DNA of 62,318 nucleotides from Streptomyces rugosispiralis (GCF_024505145.1 NZ_JANIAA010000051.1:1-62318); one strand, 5' to 3'; counted from the first letter of the stretch, positions 16,409 to 24,895 are shown. Translations and numbers: made by a program. Notes: generated by a model from the letters alone, not told the origin.

Positions 16409-16647
16409 CGCGCAGCGATCTGGGCTGTCTCCTTCGGGTCGGCGGTCTCCAGCCGTTTCCGGTCCTCCAGCACGGTCTGCCGGTCGGTCTTCAGCTTTTC
16501 GATCCGCTCTTCGTCGGGTACCGGGTTCCTGCGTTCGGTGACGATCTGTGTGTTGTACCAGTTCACCACCTCCTGGACGGTGTCCAGCGCCTGCTGTTCC
16601 TCCCCTCCTTCCAGGTGGGGGGAGTCGGGGCTGGGGGTGTCGGACAT
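16372..16647 (-). CDS. Small helical protein convergent with the zeta gene
   Basis: A 91-residue, charged, predicted all-helical protein (VQEVVNWYNTQIVTERRNPV and RIEKLKTDRQTVLEDRKRLE). The ATG has GGTGG 7 nt upstream. It overlaps the last 37 nt of the zeta gene on the opposite strand. Its size and helical character recall epsilon antitoxins, which are about 90-residue three-helix proteins, but no sequence similarity was recognised. Whether it neutralises the zeta protein is unknown. Confidence 0.55.
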   Translation of the reverse strand: MSDTPSPDSPHLEGGEEQQALDTVQEVVNWYNTQIVTERRNPVPDEERIEKLKTDRQTVLEDRKRLETADPKETAQIAARYAARLKELTDS

Positions 16648-16821
16648 GGCGCTACCACCTTCGTGCTGATCATGGTTTGAGGCGGCCATTGTCTCCTTGG
16701 CCGATTCCGCTGGGACAGGGCCGCAAGGCGGCCGGGAGCAGGCTGGCGCCTCGTGCGCCCTGCGCAGCATCCAGGGGATGCTTTCTCCAAGGGGCTTGGT
16801 TCGGGCATAGGTTGGGCCCAG

Positions 16822-19527
16822 GTGATCATCGTTTCGGGGGTGGGCGTGTCGGGTCGGGATCTCAGGGCGCTGTTCAGCACGAACGACCGCGGCCTGACGG
16901 CGGCGGAGGCGTTCACCAACCGCGAGCTACAGTGGGACCTGGTAGGGGCCGCGCTCGCGGAGCACCTGCGGCGCATCGCCGATCCGGGCTTCAGCGTGGA
17001 GGACCTCGAAGCAGCCCGCGACAACGTGATCGTCTTTCACGGGGTCGGCGGCATCGGGAAGACCACCCTCTCCCGCAAGCTGGAAGCAGCTCTCACCGGC
17101 GCCGAGCACCGGCCCGTCCAATGGGGCGAGCCCGCCTGGTCAAACGAACGCTTCCTGCCCATACGGATCGACCTCGCCCGCTCGGCCGGAACCGACTTCG
17201 AGCGCCTGGTACTGACCATCCGGCTCGCACTGGCCGGACTCGGCCGGCCGCTGCCCGCCGTCGACATCGCGCTGCGCCGGTACTGGGAGCACAACCACCC
17301 CGGCGAGCCGCTGGAGGAGTACCTGCGCCGCGGCGGGCTCGCGGGCCGGTTCGGCCAGGCCGGGCAGCAGCAGATGCAGTCCGCGCTGTCCGACGTCGCC
17401 CAGGCCCTGCTGTTGCCGGGCACCGTCGGCTCCGCGGTCGGCCAGGTGACCAGCTCCCTGGTACGCGCGCTGCGCGAGCGCCGGCAGACCGTCCGCGCCC
17501 TCGCCGGATGCGCACGGCTCGCCGACCTGCTGGAGGCGGAGCCGGACCTGGAGGCGCTGTCCTTCTACCCGCATCTGCTGTCCTGGGAGCTCGCCCGTCT
17601 CCCGGCGGACAAGCAGGTCACCCCGGTGATCCTGCTGGATACCTTCGAGGACATCGGCGACCGCACCCACCGCGATTTCGAGCGCCTGCTGCAGCGCGTG
17701 GTGTGGCTCATGCCGAACGCGGTCTTCGTCATCACCGGCCGCTCCCGGCTGCAATGGGCCGACGAAGCCCTCCAGGGCCAGCTCGATTTCACCGGGCCCG
17801 CAGCCTGGCCCGGCCTGGCCACCCACGACCTCGAGCCGACGCACACCACCTCGTCCGCCGACGGCCGCGCGCGGCAGGTCCTGATCGGGGACTTCTCCCC
17901 CGAGGACTGCGAGGACTACCTCGCCCGCCGTCTGGCCCGCGACGGCCAGCCCCTCATCAGCGACGACATCCGCCGCGTCATCACCGGCCGCTCGCACGGC
18001 CTGCCGCTGTACCTCGATCTGGCGGTGATGCGGTTCCTGGAACTGCGCCGCTCCGGCCGCACACCGACCCCGGCCGACTTCGACCACGACTTCCCGGCTT
18101 TGATCGCCCGCACCCTGTCCGACCTCACCCCCGACGAGCGGCACGTCCTGCGATCCGTCAGCCTCCTGGACGCCTTCGACCTGGCGCTGGCCACCCGGGC
18201 CGCGGGCATGACCCACGAGGCACCGGCCATGCGGCTGATCGAGCGCCCCTTCGTCCGCGAGAACCGGTTCGGCCTGTGGCCCTTCCACCTCCACGCGCTG
18301 ATCCGCTCCACCATCCGCAACGCCGACGACCAAACCGACGACCGCTGGTCGCCGAACGACTGGGCAGGCGCCGCTGAGCGGGCCTTCGCCGCGCTGGGCG
18401 AGCAGTGGAGCACCAGCCCCCAGGACCGGCTGCTGCTCATCGGCTGCCTGCGCCAGGGTCTGCGCCTTGCCCGCGATTTCCGGCTCGGCCTCGACTGGCT
18501 CGCGGGCGCGGCCTGGGCGTACGTCAGCGACTCGATCTGGGAACCGCTCGCCCCTCCCGCCCCGAACGGCCCGGCCGCCACCGGGCTGGAGACGGCGGCC
18601 GACGCCCTGGTCGAAACCCTCAGCACCCTCGGTCGGCGGCAGCACGAGCACCGCGAGCGCACCCTCGACCGGCTCACCGCGGTCATCGACTCCGGCCTGC
18701 TGCCCACCGACCTGCACGAGATGGCCGTCTACTACCAGGCCAAGGCCCAGCGCGACCTCGGCCACTCCGATGATTCCCGCCGCGGCATGCAGCTGGTCGC
18801 CGACGGCGACGGCCGCCTCGCCCCCGCGGCCCGGCGCGGCCTGGCCCACCTCGCCCGCCTCGCCGGCGACTTCCCCACCGCCCTGGCCACCGCCCACACC
18901 CTCGGCTGGAGCGGCCGTCACCACCGTGTCGAAGGCGATGTGTGGTGGGTCCAGGCTGAAATGCACCGCGCGGCCACCGCGTACGAGGCCGCCCGCGGTG
19001 AGGCCGAAGAACACGGCGTCGCCGGGGAGCGGGCTACCTGCCAGGCGCAGCGCGCCTTCGTCCTGGCCTTCACCGATCCCGACGTTGCCGACGACGAACT
19101 GGAGCTGGCCCAGCAGCTGCTGTCCGGGCTCGACCTGCGCGCCACCGGCCTCACCACCCAGATCGCGGCGCTCCTCCGTGACGCCGGCACCACCGCCGAC
19201 TTGGAGGACCGCGCCACCATCCTGCGCACCGAAATCAGCATCGCCGGCTTGGCTTCCGTGGAGGCAACCCTGGAGCTGGCCATGGCCTTCCACTACGCGG
19301 TCCGCGGCACCCACGATCAACTGCTCGCCACGATCTCCCGGCTGCGCGAGATCACCCGCAGCGGCGACTACGCCTACTACATCCCCATTGCCCACTTCAT
19401 GGGCGGCCTCGACCTCCCCACCGGGCACGGTTCACAGGCACGGTGGCTGGATGGAGAACAGCCGACTCGCGCCCGATGGCACGGCCTGGTCACCGCCCGC
19501 CGGGACCACCTGCGCACAGCACCGTGA
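16822..19527 (+). CDS. STAND-type NTPase with helical repeat C-terminus
   Basis: About 900 residues. An N-terminal NTPase module has Walker A VFHGVGGIGKTTLSRKL (about residue 72) and a Walker B-like VILLDTFEDIG (about 268), then VFVITGRSRL in the sensor-1 position, as in NB-ARC/STAND proteins. From about 500 onwards the protein is made of Ala/Leu-rich helical repeats (TPR-like). STAND proteins act as signal-activated switches; bacterial members include regulators and phage-defence sensors. No separate effector domain is visible at the N-terminus, which is only about 60 residues long. The start is uncertain: GTG 16822, 16840 and 16846 are all possible. It stands alone next to the zeta module. 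Confidence 0.7.
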   Translation: MIIVSGVGVSGRDLRALFSTNDRGLTAAEAFTNRELQWDLVGAALAEHLRRIADPGFSVEDLEAARDNVIVFHGVGGIGKTTLSRKLEAALTGAEHRPVQWGEPAWSNERFLPIRIDLARSAGTDFERLVLTIRLALAGLGRPLPAVDIALRRYWEHNHPGEPLEEYLRRGGLAGRFGQAGQQQMQSALSDVAQALLLPGTVGSAVGQVTSSLVRALRERRQTVRALAGCARLADLLEAEPDLEALSFYPHLLSWELARLPADKQVTPVILLDTFEDIGDRTHRDFERLLQRVVWLMPNAVFVITGRSRLQWADEALQGQLDFTGPAAWPGLATHDLEPTHTTSSADGRARQVLIGDFSPEDCEDYLARRLARDGQPLISDDIRRVITGRSHGLPLYLDLAVMRFLELRRSGRTPTPADFDHDFPALIARTLSDLTPDERHVLRSVSLLDAFDLALATRAAGMTHEAPAMRLIERPFVRENRFGLWPFHLHALIRSTIRNADDQTDDRWSPNDWAGAAERAFAALGEQWSTSPQDRLLLIGCLRQGLRLARDFRLGLDWLAGAAWAYVSDSIWEPLAPPAPNGPAATGLETAADALVETLSTLGRRQHEHRERTLDRLTAVIDSGLLPTDLHEMAVYYQAKAQRDLGHSDDSRRGMQLVADGDGRLAPAARRGLAHLARLAGDFPTALATAHTLGWSGRHHRVEGDVWWVQAEMHRAATAYEAARGEAEEHGVAGERATCQAQRAFVLAFTDPDVADDELELAQQLLSGLDLRATGLTTQIAALLRDAGTTADLEDRATILRTEISIAGLASVEATLELAMAFHYAVRGTHDQLLATISRLREITRSGDYAYYIPIAHFMGGLDLPTGHGSQARWLDGEQPTRARWHGLVTARRDHLRTAP

Positions 19528-19655
19528 CATCCCTGGCCACCGCGCCCAGCGCCTGGCGGTAGGTGCCGCGTTCATCGGCTCAGGTTCCGAGGGATGGGGC
19601 GTAGGGCCGGGCGGGAGCAGCAAGTTATCGACGAAGACACTCTTCGCCGTCGTGG

Positions 19656-20672
19656 TCACTCCGCCCGGGGCTGCGGAGTGCCGGGGGGCTGCTGCTCGTT
19701 AGCCAGGACCCCGTCCTTCTGCCGGAGCGCCCTGAGAACCAGGGGGCGGGACATCGCGCCGCTGACGCGCTCGGCGAGGGCGTTGGCGCTGGCGCCGGTC
19801 TTCGCCTGCTCCGCCCGCAGGGCTGCGCCGAGCCGGGCACGGGCCTCATCGACCTTGTCGAGGGCGTCCAGGACGGCATCGACTGCGTCGGTGACGCTGG
19901 GCGGCGGCTCGGTGGTCAACGTGTTGACCACTTCGGCGGCCGGCTCGGGCGTGGCGGGTTCCTCTTCCGGCTCGGCCGGGTGGTGGTCAACGCCTTTGCC
20001 ACCCGTGGTGGGTTCGCCCGGGTACCGGTAGGCGGAGAGGTCGAGAACCTTCCGCTGCCAGGGAGCGGGCTCGGAGTAGCCGACAGACTGCGGGTCGGCC
20101 AGTGCCCGGTTGACCTCGTCGCGGTCGAAGTGCGCCGGGTTGTACTTGTGCAGGCCCCACTCGCGCAGCTCGCGGTACCTCGCTCCCTTGCGGGCCCGGA
20201 TCGCCCGCAGGGTGCGCTCGTAGCCGAGCGGCCCGCCGCAGTCCTCCGGCGGGCAGGCGCGGCGGCCGGCGCTGCAGCGCGGGTAGCGGGTGTTCGGAGC
20301 GGGGCGGTGGATCTTCTCGACTTCGAGGTGGTGAACCCAGTGGTCGCCGAAGTCGTACACGTACCCGGCGCCCGAGCCCACCTCGGGCAGCACCTGCGCC
20401 ACGGTGTACGCGGAGGCTTCCCGTCCGTTGTGGCCGTAGCTCTCCCAGCGTGCTCCGAACTCCCACAGATGGGCGTCGTCCCAGCCCATGGCGACCTGGA
20501 TGACCGCGTGCAGCCCGTACATCGTGGTGTGCGAGTAGATGTGGATGCGCCGCCACACCACGGGCTCGATGTCCGGCATCGACACTCTCAGCTGGTGCAC
20601 GGTCTCCACGGGCGTCACCGTAGCGGCTCGCCGACCCATCTCGTCGCGCGCGCACGCGTAGGACGGTTCCAT
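19656..20672 (-). CDS. Plasmid pRiA4b ORF-3 family protein
   Basis: The N-terminal 190 residues match the pRiA4b ORF-3 family: VHQLRVSMPDIEPVVWRRI, then LHAVIQVAMGWDDAHLWEF, YVYDFGDHWVHHLEVEKI and the Cys-rich PRCSAGRRACPPEDCGG. This family is common on plasmids and mobile elements; its biochemical role is not established. The C-terminal 140 residues are a Pro/Glu-rich linker and a helical tail specific to this protein. The ATG has GGAAGG 8 nt upstream. It is monocistronic or the last gene of a two-gene unit. Confidence 0.85.
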   Translation of the reverse strand: MEPSYACARDEMGRRAATVTPVETVHQLRVSMPDIEPVVWRRIHIYSHTTMYGLHAVIQVAMGWDDAHLWEFGARWESYGHNGREASAYTVAQVLPEVGSGAGYVYDFGDHWVHHLEVEKIHRPAPNTRYPRCSAGRRACPPEDCGGPLGYERTLRAIRARKGARYRELREWGLHKYNPAHFDRDEVNRALADPQSVGYSEPAPWQRKVLDLSAYRYPGEPTTGGKGVDHHPAEPEEEPATPEPAAEVVNTLTTEPPPSVTDAVDAVLDALDKVDEARARLGAALRAEQAKTGASANALAERVSGAMSRPLVLRALRQKDGVLANEQQPPGTPQPRAE

Positions 20673-20879
20673 GAAGTGTTCCTTCCGCAGGTCAGCGCGC
20701 TGCCCTGGCGCCGGTAGGCGGCGCGTAGCGGCCCGGCCGGGTGTGCTGCGCTTCCGGTCGGCGGCCCCGGCGCGGTAGCCTGATAAGGACGTCAGGGGTC
20801 GTGGGCCCCTGGAAGACGTAGGGCCAGGTGACCTGGGGCATTACCGGGAGCCTGGCCCGGCGCATGTCTGGGCCCGGAT

Positions 20880-21455
20880 TCAGCGCACGTCGACGGGGAA
20901 GTCGATGACCCGTTCCCCGAGGATCTCCCGGTACCGCACGTCGCCCAGCTTCTCCGCGCGCACCGCGCCAGCCACGACGTCGGCGACCCACAGCAGTGGC
21001 TCCGCGGTACCGAGCAGATGGTCCAGGCGGAAGCGGGCGTCCTTCGGCAGCGCGTAGCGGGCCTGCTGGACGGTGGCAACGTCACGGGCGTTGAGCACCT
21101 GGTCGCGGGCCTCCATGAACAGGTGCTCCACCCCGAACCCGTGCAGCTCGGAGACCAGCAGATTCAGGCAGTGCGCGCGGGCCCGTTCCTGTCGGCGTGG
21201 CCTGACCGGGGCTCCGACCGCGACGACGTGCAGCCCGTCGAAGGCGGCCACGGCGCGTGCCAGCTGGTCGCGCTGGGCGCTGTCGGCCTTGGTCCAGTGC
21301 ACCTTCGTCGAGGCGTGCTTGGCCTGTAGGTGCAGCATCTGCTCGCGGACCTGGTCGAGGGCGTCGTCCGGGATGAGGGCCGCGGCGATGATGTAGAACC
21401 CGGTGTCGTCGTGTTCCTGGAAGGACTCGTCCGACCAGGCCCTGCTCGCGCTCAC
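20880..21455 (-). CDS. DUF3800-like protein
   Basis: A 191-residue protein with the layout of DUF3800 proteins: an N-terminal WSDESFQEHDDTGFYIIAAA (the D-E-S strand) and a C-terminal LLWVADVVAGAVRAEKLGD, which matches the family's LQLADLLAGA helix. These proteins have an RNase-H-like fold and are often found on mobile elements, but their role is unclear. The start is a GTG with a GGGGCGGG stretch upstream. The assignment is from motif memory and is moderately sure. Confidence 0.6.
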   Translation of the reverse strand: MSASRAWSDESFQEHDDTGFYIIAAALIPDDALDQVREQMLHLQAKHASTKVHWTKADSAQRDQLARAVAAFDGLHVVAVGAPVRPRRQERARAHCLNLLVSELHGFGVEHLFMEARDQVLNARDVATVQQARYALPKDARFRLDHLLGTAEPLLWVADVVAGAVRAEKLGDVRYREILGERVIDFPVDVR

Positions 21456-21606
21456 GTACCCGCCCCTGCTCTCGTGGTGAAGCCGCTCATTCTTCCCGCG
21501 CGTCGGCCACGCCCGCCACCGAACGCCGGATCACCGTTCTCCTTGAGATCCACTCTGTCGGCTGCGAGCCTGCCAACTGCCCTACGAGAAACGGGAGGTA
21601 CACAGG

Positions 21607-21702
21607 ATGCCGGTGAAAGGCGGGTGCCAGAACTGCGGCGCCCCGATCCAGCCGAAGGACAAGGACAAGCCGTGTAAGTGCGGGGCCTGGCAGCGGCGCT
21701 GA
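21607..21702 (+). CDS. 31-residue zinc-ribbon microprotein
   Basis: A complete small gene with a GGGAGG site 10 nt before the ATG and a strong hairpin terminator 21 nt after the stop. The peptide has two Cys pairs (CQNCGAP and CKCGAW) separated by the charged IQPKDKDKP, forming a minimal zinc ribbon. The good expression signals on both sides support a real gene despite its size. The function is unknown. Confidence 0.6.
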   Translation: MPVKGGCQNCGAPIQPKDKDKPCKCGAWQRR

Positions 21703-21723
21703 CCAACGCGTTCCTGCAGACGG

Positions 21724-21762
21724 CCGGTGGCCGCACCCTGCTTGTGCGGGAGCGGCCACCGG
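21724..21762 (+). terminator. Hairpin after the zinc-ribbon microprotein
   Basis: CCGGTGGCCGC (21724-21734) pairs perfectly with GCGGCCACCGG (21752-21762). Confidence 0.65.
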
Positions 21763-21917
21763 AGATCAGCTTCTGACCACAGCCCCGTTGCTTCACGGCG
21801 CGCACGGATCTGTACCACGACGATGCGGTTTCGCGCCGGGGAGTGACGGGGTCAGCGGGGTCCAGGGGCCGGCGAAGGCCCCTGGTACCACGCTGCCCAG
21901 CCGTAGGTCTGTAGGCC
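21763..21917. other. Intergenic region with one hairpin
   Basis: No gene is supported. CAGGGGCC and GGCCCCTG pair around 21873-21893. The remainder shows nothing recognisable. Confidence 0.3.
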
Positions 21918-22139
21918 GTGCCCGGGACGGGGACAGACCGGTTCACTCAGCGGCGGTGCCGGTCTCGGTCTCGGTCGTTTTGTCAGGCGCCCACCGGCCG
22001 GGGCACCACAAGCCCCCAGGGCTTCCGATGTCCTGCCTGCGGCGTGACCATCCGAGCTGACGGGATGGAGGAGACCCCGGCGGGGGAGGGCCAGAGGGTT
22101 CTACTGTGCCGCCATGAGGATTCCCGGCAAGAAGAGTAA
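21918..22139 (+). CDS. Possible small zinc-binding protein
   Basis: A 73-codon GTG frame whose second half (GFRCPACGVTIRADGMEE and VLLCRHEDSRQEE) has a natural composition and a possible C-x2-C plus C/H zinc site. The first half is Arg/Ser-rich and looks less natural, so the true start may be further downstream. It overlaps the start of the 117-residue gene by 26 nt. No good ribbon-binding site was found; confidence is low. Confidence 0.3.
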   Translation: MPGTGTDRFTQRRCRSRSRSFCQAPTGRGTTSPQGFRCPACGVTIRADGMEETPAGEGQRVLLCRHEDSRQEE

Positions 22140-22467
22140 GGAACTGTCCGAGGACCTGCAGCTGATGGATGCGGGCTTGACCATGGTCGCTGACCTGATC
22201 GCCGACAACGCTGCGAAGAGCCTGCGTGAGGGCCGCTGGACGGATCTGGTCGCGGACCTGGCCGAAGCCAGCCGCCGGACTCAGATCAGCCTGCACGAGG
22301 CGGTCGAAAGGGCGCTCGCGGAAGGGGAGACCTTCGAGACCCTGGCAGGCGGCTCCCGGGTGTCGTCCGAATACCTGAAGGCGGCGTACGAGCAGTTCAA
22401 CCGTGAGATGTGGGCACAGCCCGGTCCCGGCGAGGACGGCCGGGAGCCCTGGCGGGTGCTGGGCTGA
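22114..22467 (+). CDS. Hypothetical helical protein, 117 aa
   Basis: A charged, helical protein (LQLMDAGLTMVADLIADNAA and HEAVERALAEGETFETLAGG). Its end is Pro/Gly-rich. No known domain was recognised. The ATG has no Shine-Dalgarno sequence; a TACTGT hexamer ends 6 nt before it, so a leaderless mRNA is likely. It is followed by a shared hairpin with the convergent zinc-finger/RapZ gene. Confidence 0.6.
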   Translation: MRIPGKKSKELSEDLQLMDAGLTMVADLIADNAAKSLREGRWTDLVADLAEASRRTQISLHEAVERALAEGETFETLAGGSRVSSEYLKAAYEQFNREMWAQPGPGEDGREPWRVLG

Positions 22468-22530
22468 AGCCCTCGCGATTCTGACCGTGCGACACCCACC
22501 CGCCGTACGGATCGGGGCCGGTACAGTCGA

Positions 22531-22571
22531 AAGGGCGCCCGCAGCCAGCTCCAATGGCTGCGGGCGCCCTT
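22531..22571 (-). terminator. Long hairpin terminator
   Basis: Sixteen-nt perfect arms (22531-22546 and 22556-22571) flank the loop AGCTCCAAT, the same loop as in the terminator at 4020-4052. It lies 14 nt after the stop codon at 22586 and may also serve the convergent gene that ends at 22467. Confidence 0.75.
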
Positions 22572-22585
22572 CCTGTACGCGGAGG

Positions 22586-23497
22586 TCAGCGGTCGACGAC
22601 GTCCTTGTCGAGGTCGCGGTGGACCAGGTCGACGGTCACGTCCTGGTCGGCGAACTCCTTGGCGCTGTCGGCCAGTCCGTACATGGCGGCCTGCTCGACG
22701 TCCCCGGCGACCACGGCGCGCAGGGCCATGGCCGTAGTAGCTGCGCGATGGCGTCCGCCGGCGCACTGCGTCACCACGGTGATCGGCGCGGCCGTGGGCC
22801 CGGCGAGGTAGCCCTGGACCTGCAGCGCGGTCGCGGCGAGGACCTGCCGGACGCCCGGGGTGTTCATCACGGTGTCGCGCACGACCTGGTCGTGGGCGGT
22901 CAGCTCGCGCAGGTCGGCGCGCACGTGCGGGTCCCGGAAGTGCCGGGTCAGCCGGAGCGCGATGTCCGCATGCTGCAGGACGTCGGCGTACGGGCCCTCG
23001 ACGTCGTCGTGCAGGCGGCCGATGGACACCACGGTGACGTCGGCCGGCGCCTGGGCGACGATCCGGTCCTTGCGGGAGTCCCATCCGGAGCAGTGTTCGC
23101 GCACCTGTCCGTCCCGGCCGCGCACGGTGATCTGCCACGACGGCCAGCTCTCGCGCGGGCCGCGGTCGATGGCGAGGACCTCGTACTCGCTGTCGGCGTA
23201 CCCGTGGTCGTAGCGGCCTCCGACCCGGCGGGGGCCCACCTGGAGGGAGACGAACTCCTCCCAGGTCATCTCGAATCCCTCCTCGCGGTCGCCGATGGCC
23301 TCGTCGGGGATCGATCCGTCGCACTCCTGGCAGCAGCTCCACACTGCGGCGTTCACCGCGCCGCAGCTGGCGCACGTCCAGGACGGCCGCTGGCAGTCGT
23401 GGCACGCGTCGTAGTGCGGGGGGTTGTCGGCGCCACACCTGCACGTCCAGGCGCGGCGGGCGCGTTTGGCTGCGGCGAGGTCGGTCTCGTATGTCAT
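22586..23497 (-). CDS. Two RanBP2-like zinc fingers fused to a RapZ C-terminal-like domain
   Basis: Residues 17-35 (WTCRCGADN, C at 19, 21, 32, 35) and 40-59 (WTCASCGAVN, C at 42, 45, 55/56, 59) are W-x-C...C-x2-C fingers of the RanBP2 type, which bind RNA or protein. The middle is unknown. The last 75 residues match the C-terminal domain of RapZ: VVTQCAGGRHRAATTAMALR near 243 and VDLVHRDLDKD at the end, corresponding to the CTGGRHRS and HRD motifs that bind sRNA and a nucleotide-sugar ligand in E. coli RapZ. The P-loop half of RapZ is absent. The ATG has GAAGGAG. It follows the 431-residue gene in one operon. Confidence 0.7.
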   Translation of the reverse strand: MTYETDLAAAKRARRAWTCRCGADNPPHYDACHDCQRPSWTCASCGAVNAAVWSCCQECDGSIPDEAIGDREEGFEMTWEEFVSLQVGPRRVGGRYDHGYADSEYEVLAIDRGPRESWPSWQITVRGRDGQVREHCSGWDSRKDRIVAQAPADVTVVSIGRLHDDVEGPYADVLQHADIALRLTRHFRDPHVRADLRELTAHDQVVRDTVMNTPGVRQVLAATALQVQGYLAGPTAAPITVVTQCAGGRHRAATTAMALRAVVAGDVEQAAMYGLADSAKEFADQDVTVDLVHRDLDKDVVDR

Positions 23498-23518
23498 CCG
23501 GTTCTCCTTCGTGGTGGG

Positions 23519-23566
23519 TTATTCGCTGACCTGCGCGGTCAGCTGTTCCTGGGTGGTCTCGGTCAC
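23519..23566 (-). CDS. Possible 15-residue coupling peptide
   Basis: A GTG overlapping the stop of the 431-residue gene (GTGA) has AGAGGAG 6 nt upstream and opens a 15-codon frame (VTETTQEQLTAQVSE) that ends 21 nt before the next start codon. It may serve to carry ribosomes to the RapZ-like gene. The evidence is only positional. Confidence 0.25.
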   Translation of the reverse strand: MTETTQEQLTAQVSE

Positions 23567-24858
23567 CGGCTGCTCCTCTTGAACGGGGGGACACGCGCCT
23601 GCAAGACGGACTGCAGCACGAGCAGCACGTTGTCGCGGGTCTTGCGGTGGGAGGAGAGGATCTCCTCGACCTCGTCGGCCCACTCCGGCATGGGCCCGGA
23701 GCGCAGCAGTTCCACCGGGCGGCGGTTGTCGGGGTGGGTGATCCAGGTGTGCAGCGTGGCCGCGTCGGCGTCGTCCAGGGCGGCGGCCATCAGGTAGCGG
23801 GAGAGCAGCCTGTGGCTCTGGCTCCGCCAGAAGTTGGTGTTCGGCGCGTAGTCCTGCAGCAGGGAGGTCGCCGTCGCCTGGGCCGTGTCCGGGTCCGAGC
23901 AGGCGGTGATGTCGAGGACGTAGGACGTGCGTTCTGCTTCGATCACGGCGTCGAGGTGCTTGCGGACACTGTCGGCGCCGACCCCGTTGAGGCGCTCGGT
24001 GAGCAGCGCGGCCACGGCGCGCTTGGAGCCCCGGCGCTCGGCGTCGGAGAGCTCGAGGTAGGCGGCGTGCACCTGCTGGCGGGTCCCGTCGTCCGCGGGC
24101 AGGCTCTGGGGGGCGCGGTCCCGGGCGATGTCCTGCGCGAGGCTGCGCTGGGTGGCCGCGCGGCGGCGGTGTTCGGGGGCGAGCGGTTCCTCGACGGTGG
24201 CAAGCCGCTCGTAGATGGCGGCGCGGGCGAGGTGCTTGGCGGCCCACATCTCCCGCTTCTCCCTCGCGGCCGGGGTGCCGGTGGCGGCCATCGCCGCGCT
24301 GTACGCGGCGTCGATCTCCTTGCGCAGTTCCTCCGCCCGGTCGTGCAGATGGCGGGCCTCGGCGCGGCGGGTCTCTCCCTCGGCGCGGGCGGCCTCGTCG
24401 CCCAGGGAAGACAGCAGCGTGCTGACCGCCCGCTGTTCGCCGACCAGGTCCTCGTACCACTCGTCCAGGTCGCAGGCGTGAGTGGCGGGGTCGGCCGGTC
24501 CGCGGCCGATGCCCGTGCGCCGGCGCTGCATCAGGACCCAGGCGCCCACCGTGGTGTTCCACCGCTCGTGGGCGGACTGCCGGGAGCTGCTGGCGGCGTG
24601 GCCGATGTCGGTCCAGCTGGCGCCGCGTTCGCGTTCGGCGACGACGGCCTGGTCGACCAGCCGCTCGGCGAGGCCCTGGAGGAACAGGGCGTCGCGCAGC
24701 ACGCTGCCGTGGTCGTCGGCCGGGTAGAGCTGGGCGACGTCGCGCAGGGCGGCGTCGGTGATCTCGCGCAGGGTCTGCGCGCGGGCGAGCATCGCCTCGT
24801 CGGCCGGGGCAAGGGCCTGGGGCCGCTCGCGCTCGGCGGGTTCGTTCACTTCGTCCAT
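23563..24858 (-). CDS. Helical protein carrying a coupling-protein-like all-alpha segment
   Basis: Residues 1-110 are helical with a helix-turn-helix-like stretch (ASWTDIGHAASSSRQSAHERW). The last 110 residues align by eye with the helical segment of the TraG/VirD4-like ATPase at 46774: ITACSDPDTAQATATSLLQ versus PTIGCSDRDLGVERS, then NFWRSQSHRLLSRYLMAAAL versus TFWQTASYSVLKAFLWAADA, then KTRDNVLLVLQSVL versus TTSENVFGTLSKTF. Walker A and B are absent, so it cannot be a coupling ATPase itself. It could be a partner or decoy of the transfer machinery. The start lacks a Shine-Dalgarno sequence but has CTGACG-N17-TACCTT ending 6 nt before the ATG, a leaderless promoter. Confidence 0.65.
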   Translation of the reverse strand: MDEVNEPAERERPQALAPADEAMLARAQTLREITDAALRDVAQLYPADDHGSVLRDALFLQGLAERLVDQAVVAERERGASWTDIGHAASSSRQSAHERWNTTVGAWVLMQRRRTGIGRGPADPATHACDLDEWYEDLVGEQRAVSTLLSSLGDEAARAEGETRRAEARHLHDRAEELRKEIDAAYSAAMAATGTPAAREKREMWAAKHLARAAIYERLATVEEPLAPEHRRRAATQRSLAQDIARDRAPQSLPADDGTRQQVHAAYLELSDAERRGSKRAVAALLTERLNGVGADSVRKHLDAVIEAERTSYVLDITACSDPDTAQATATSLLQDYAPNTNFWRSQSHRLLSRYLMAAALDDADAATLHTWITHPDNRRPVELLRSGPMPEWADEVEEILSSHRKTRDNVLLVLQSVLQARVPPFKRSSR

Positions 24859-24895
24859 ACTGTAAAGGTAGCCCTGACAGGGTTGTGCGTCAGGG
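24859..24895 (-). promoter_or_regulatory. Leaderless promoter inside an inverted repeat
   Basis: On the minus strand, CTGACG (24893-24888), 17 nt, then TACCTT (24870-24865) end 6 nt before the ATG at 24858. The inverted repeat CCCTGAC/GTCAGGG (24872-24878 and 24889-24895) covers the -35 box and spacer, as expected for a repressor site. Confidence 0.55.
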
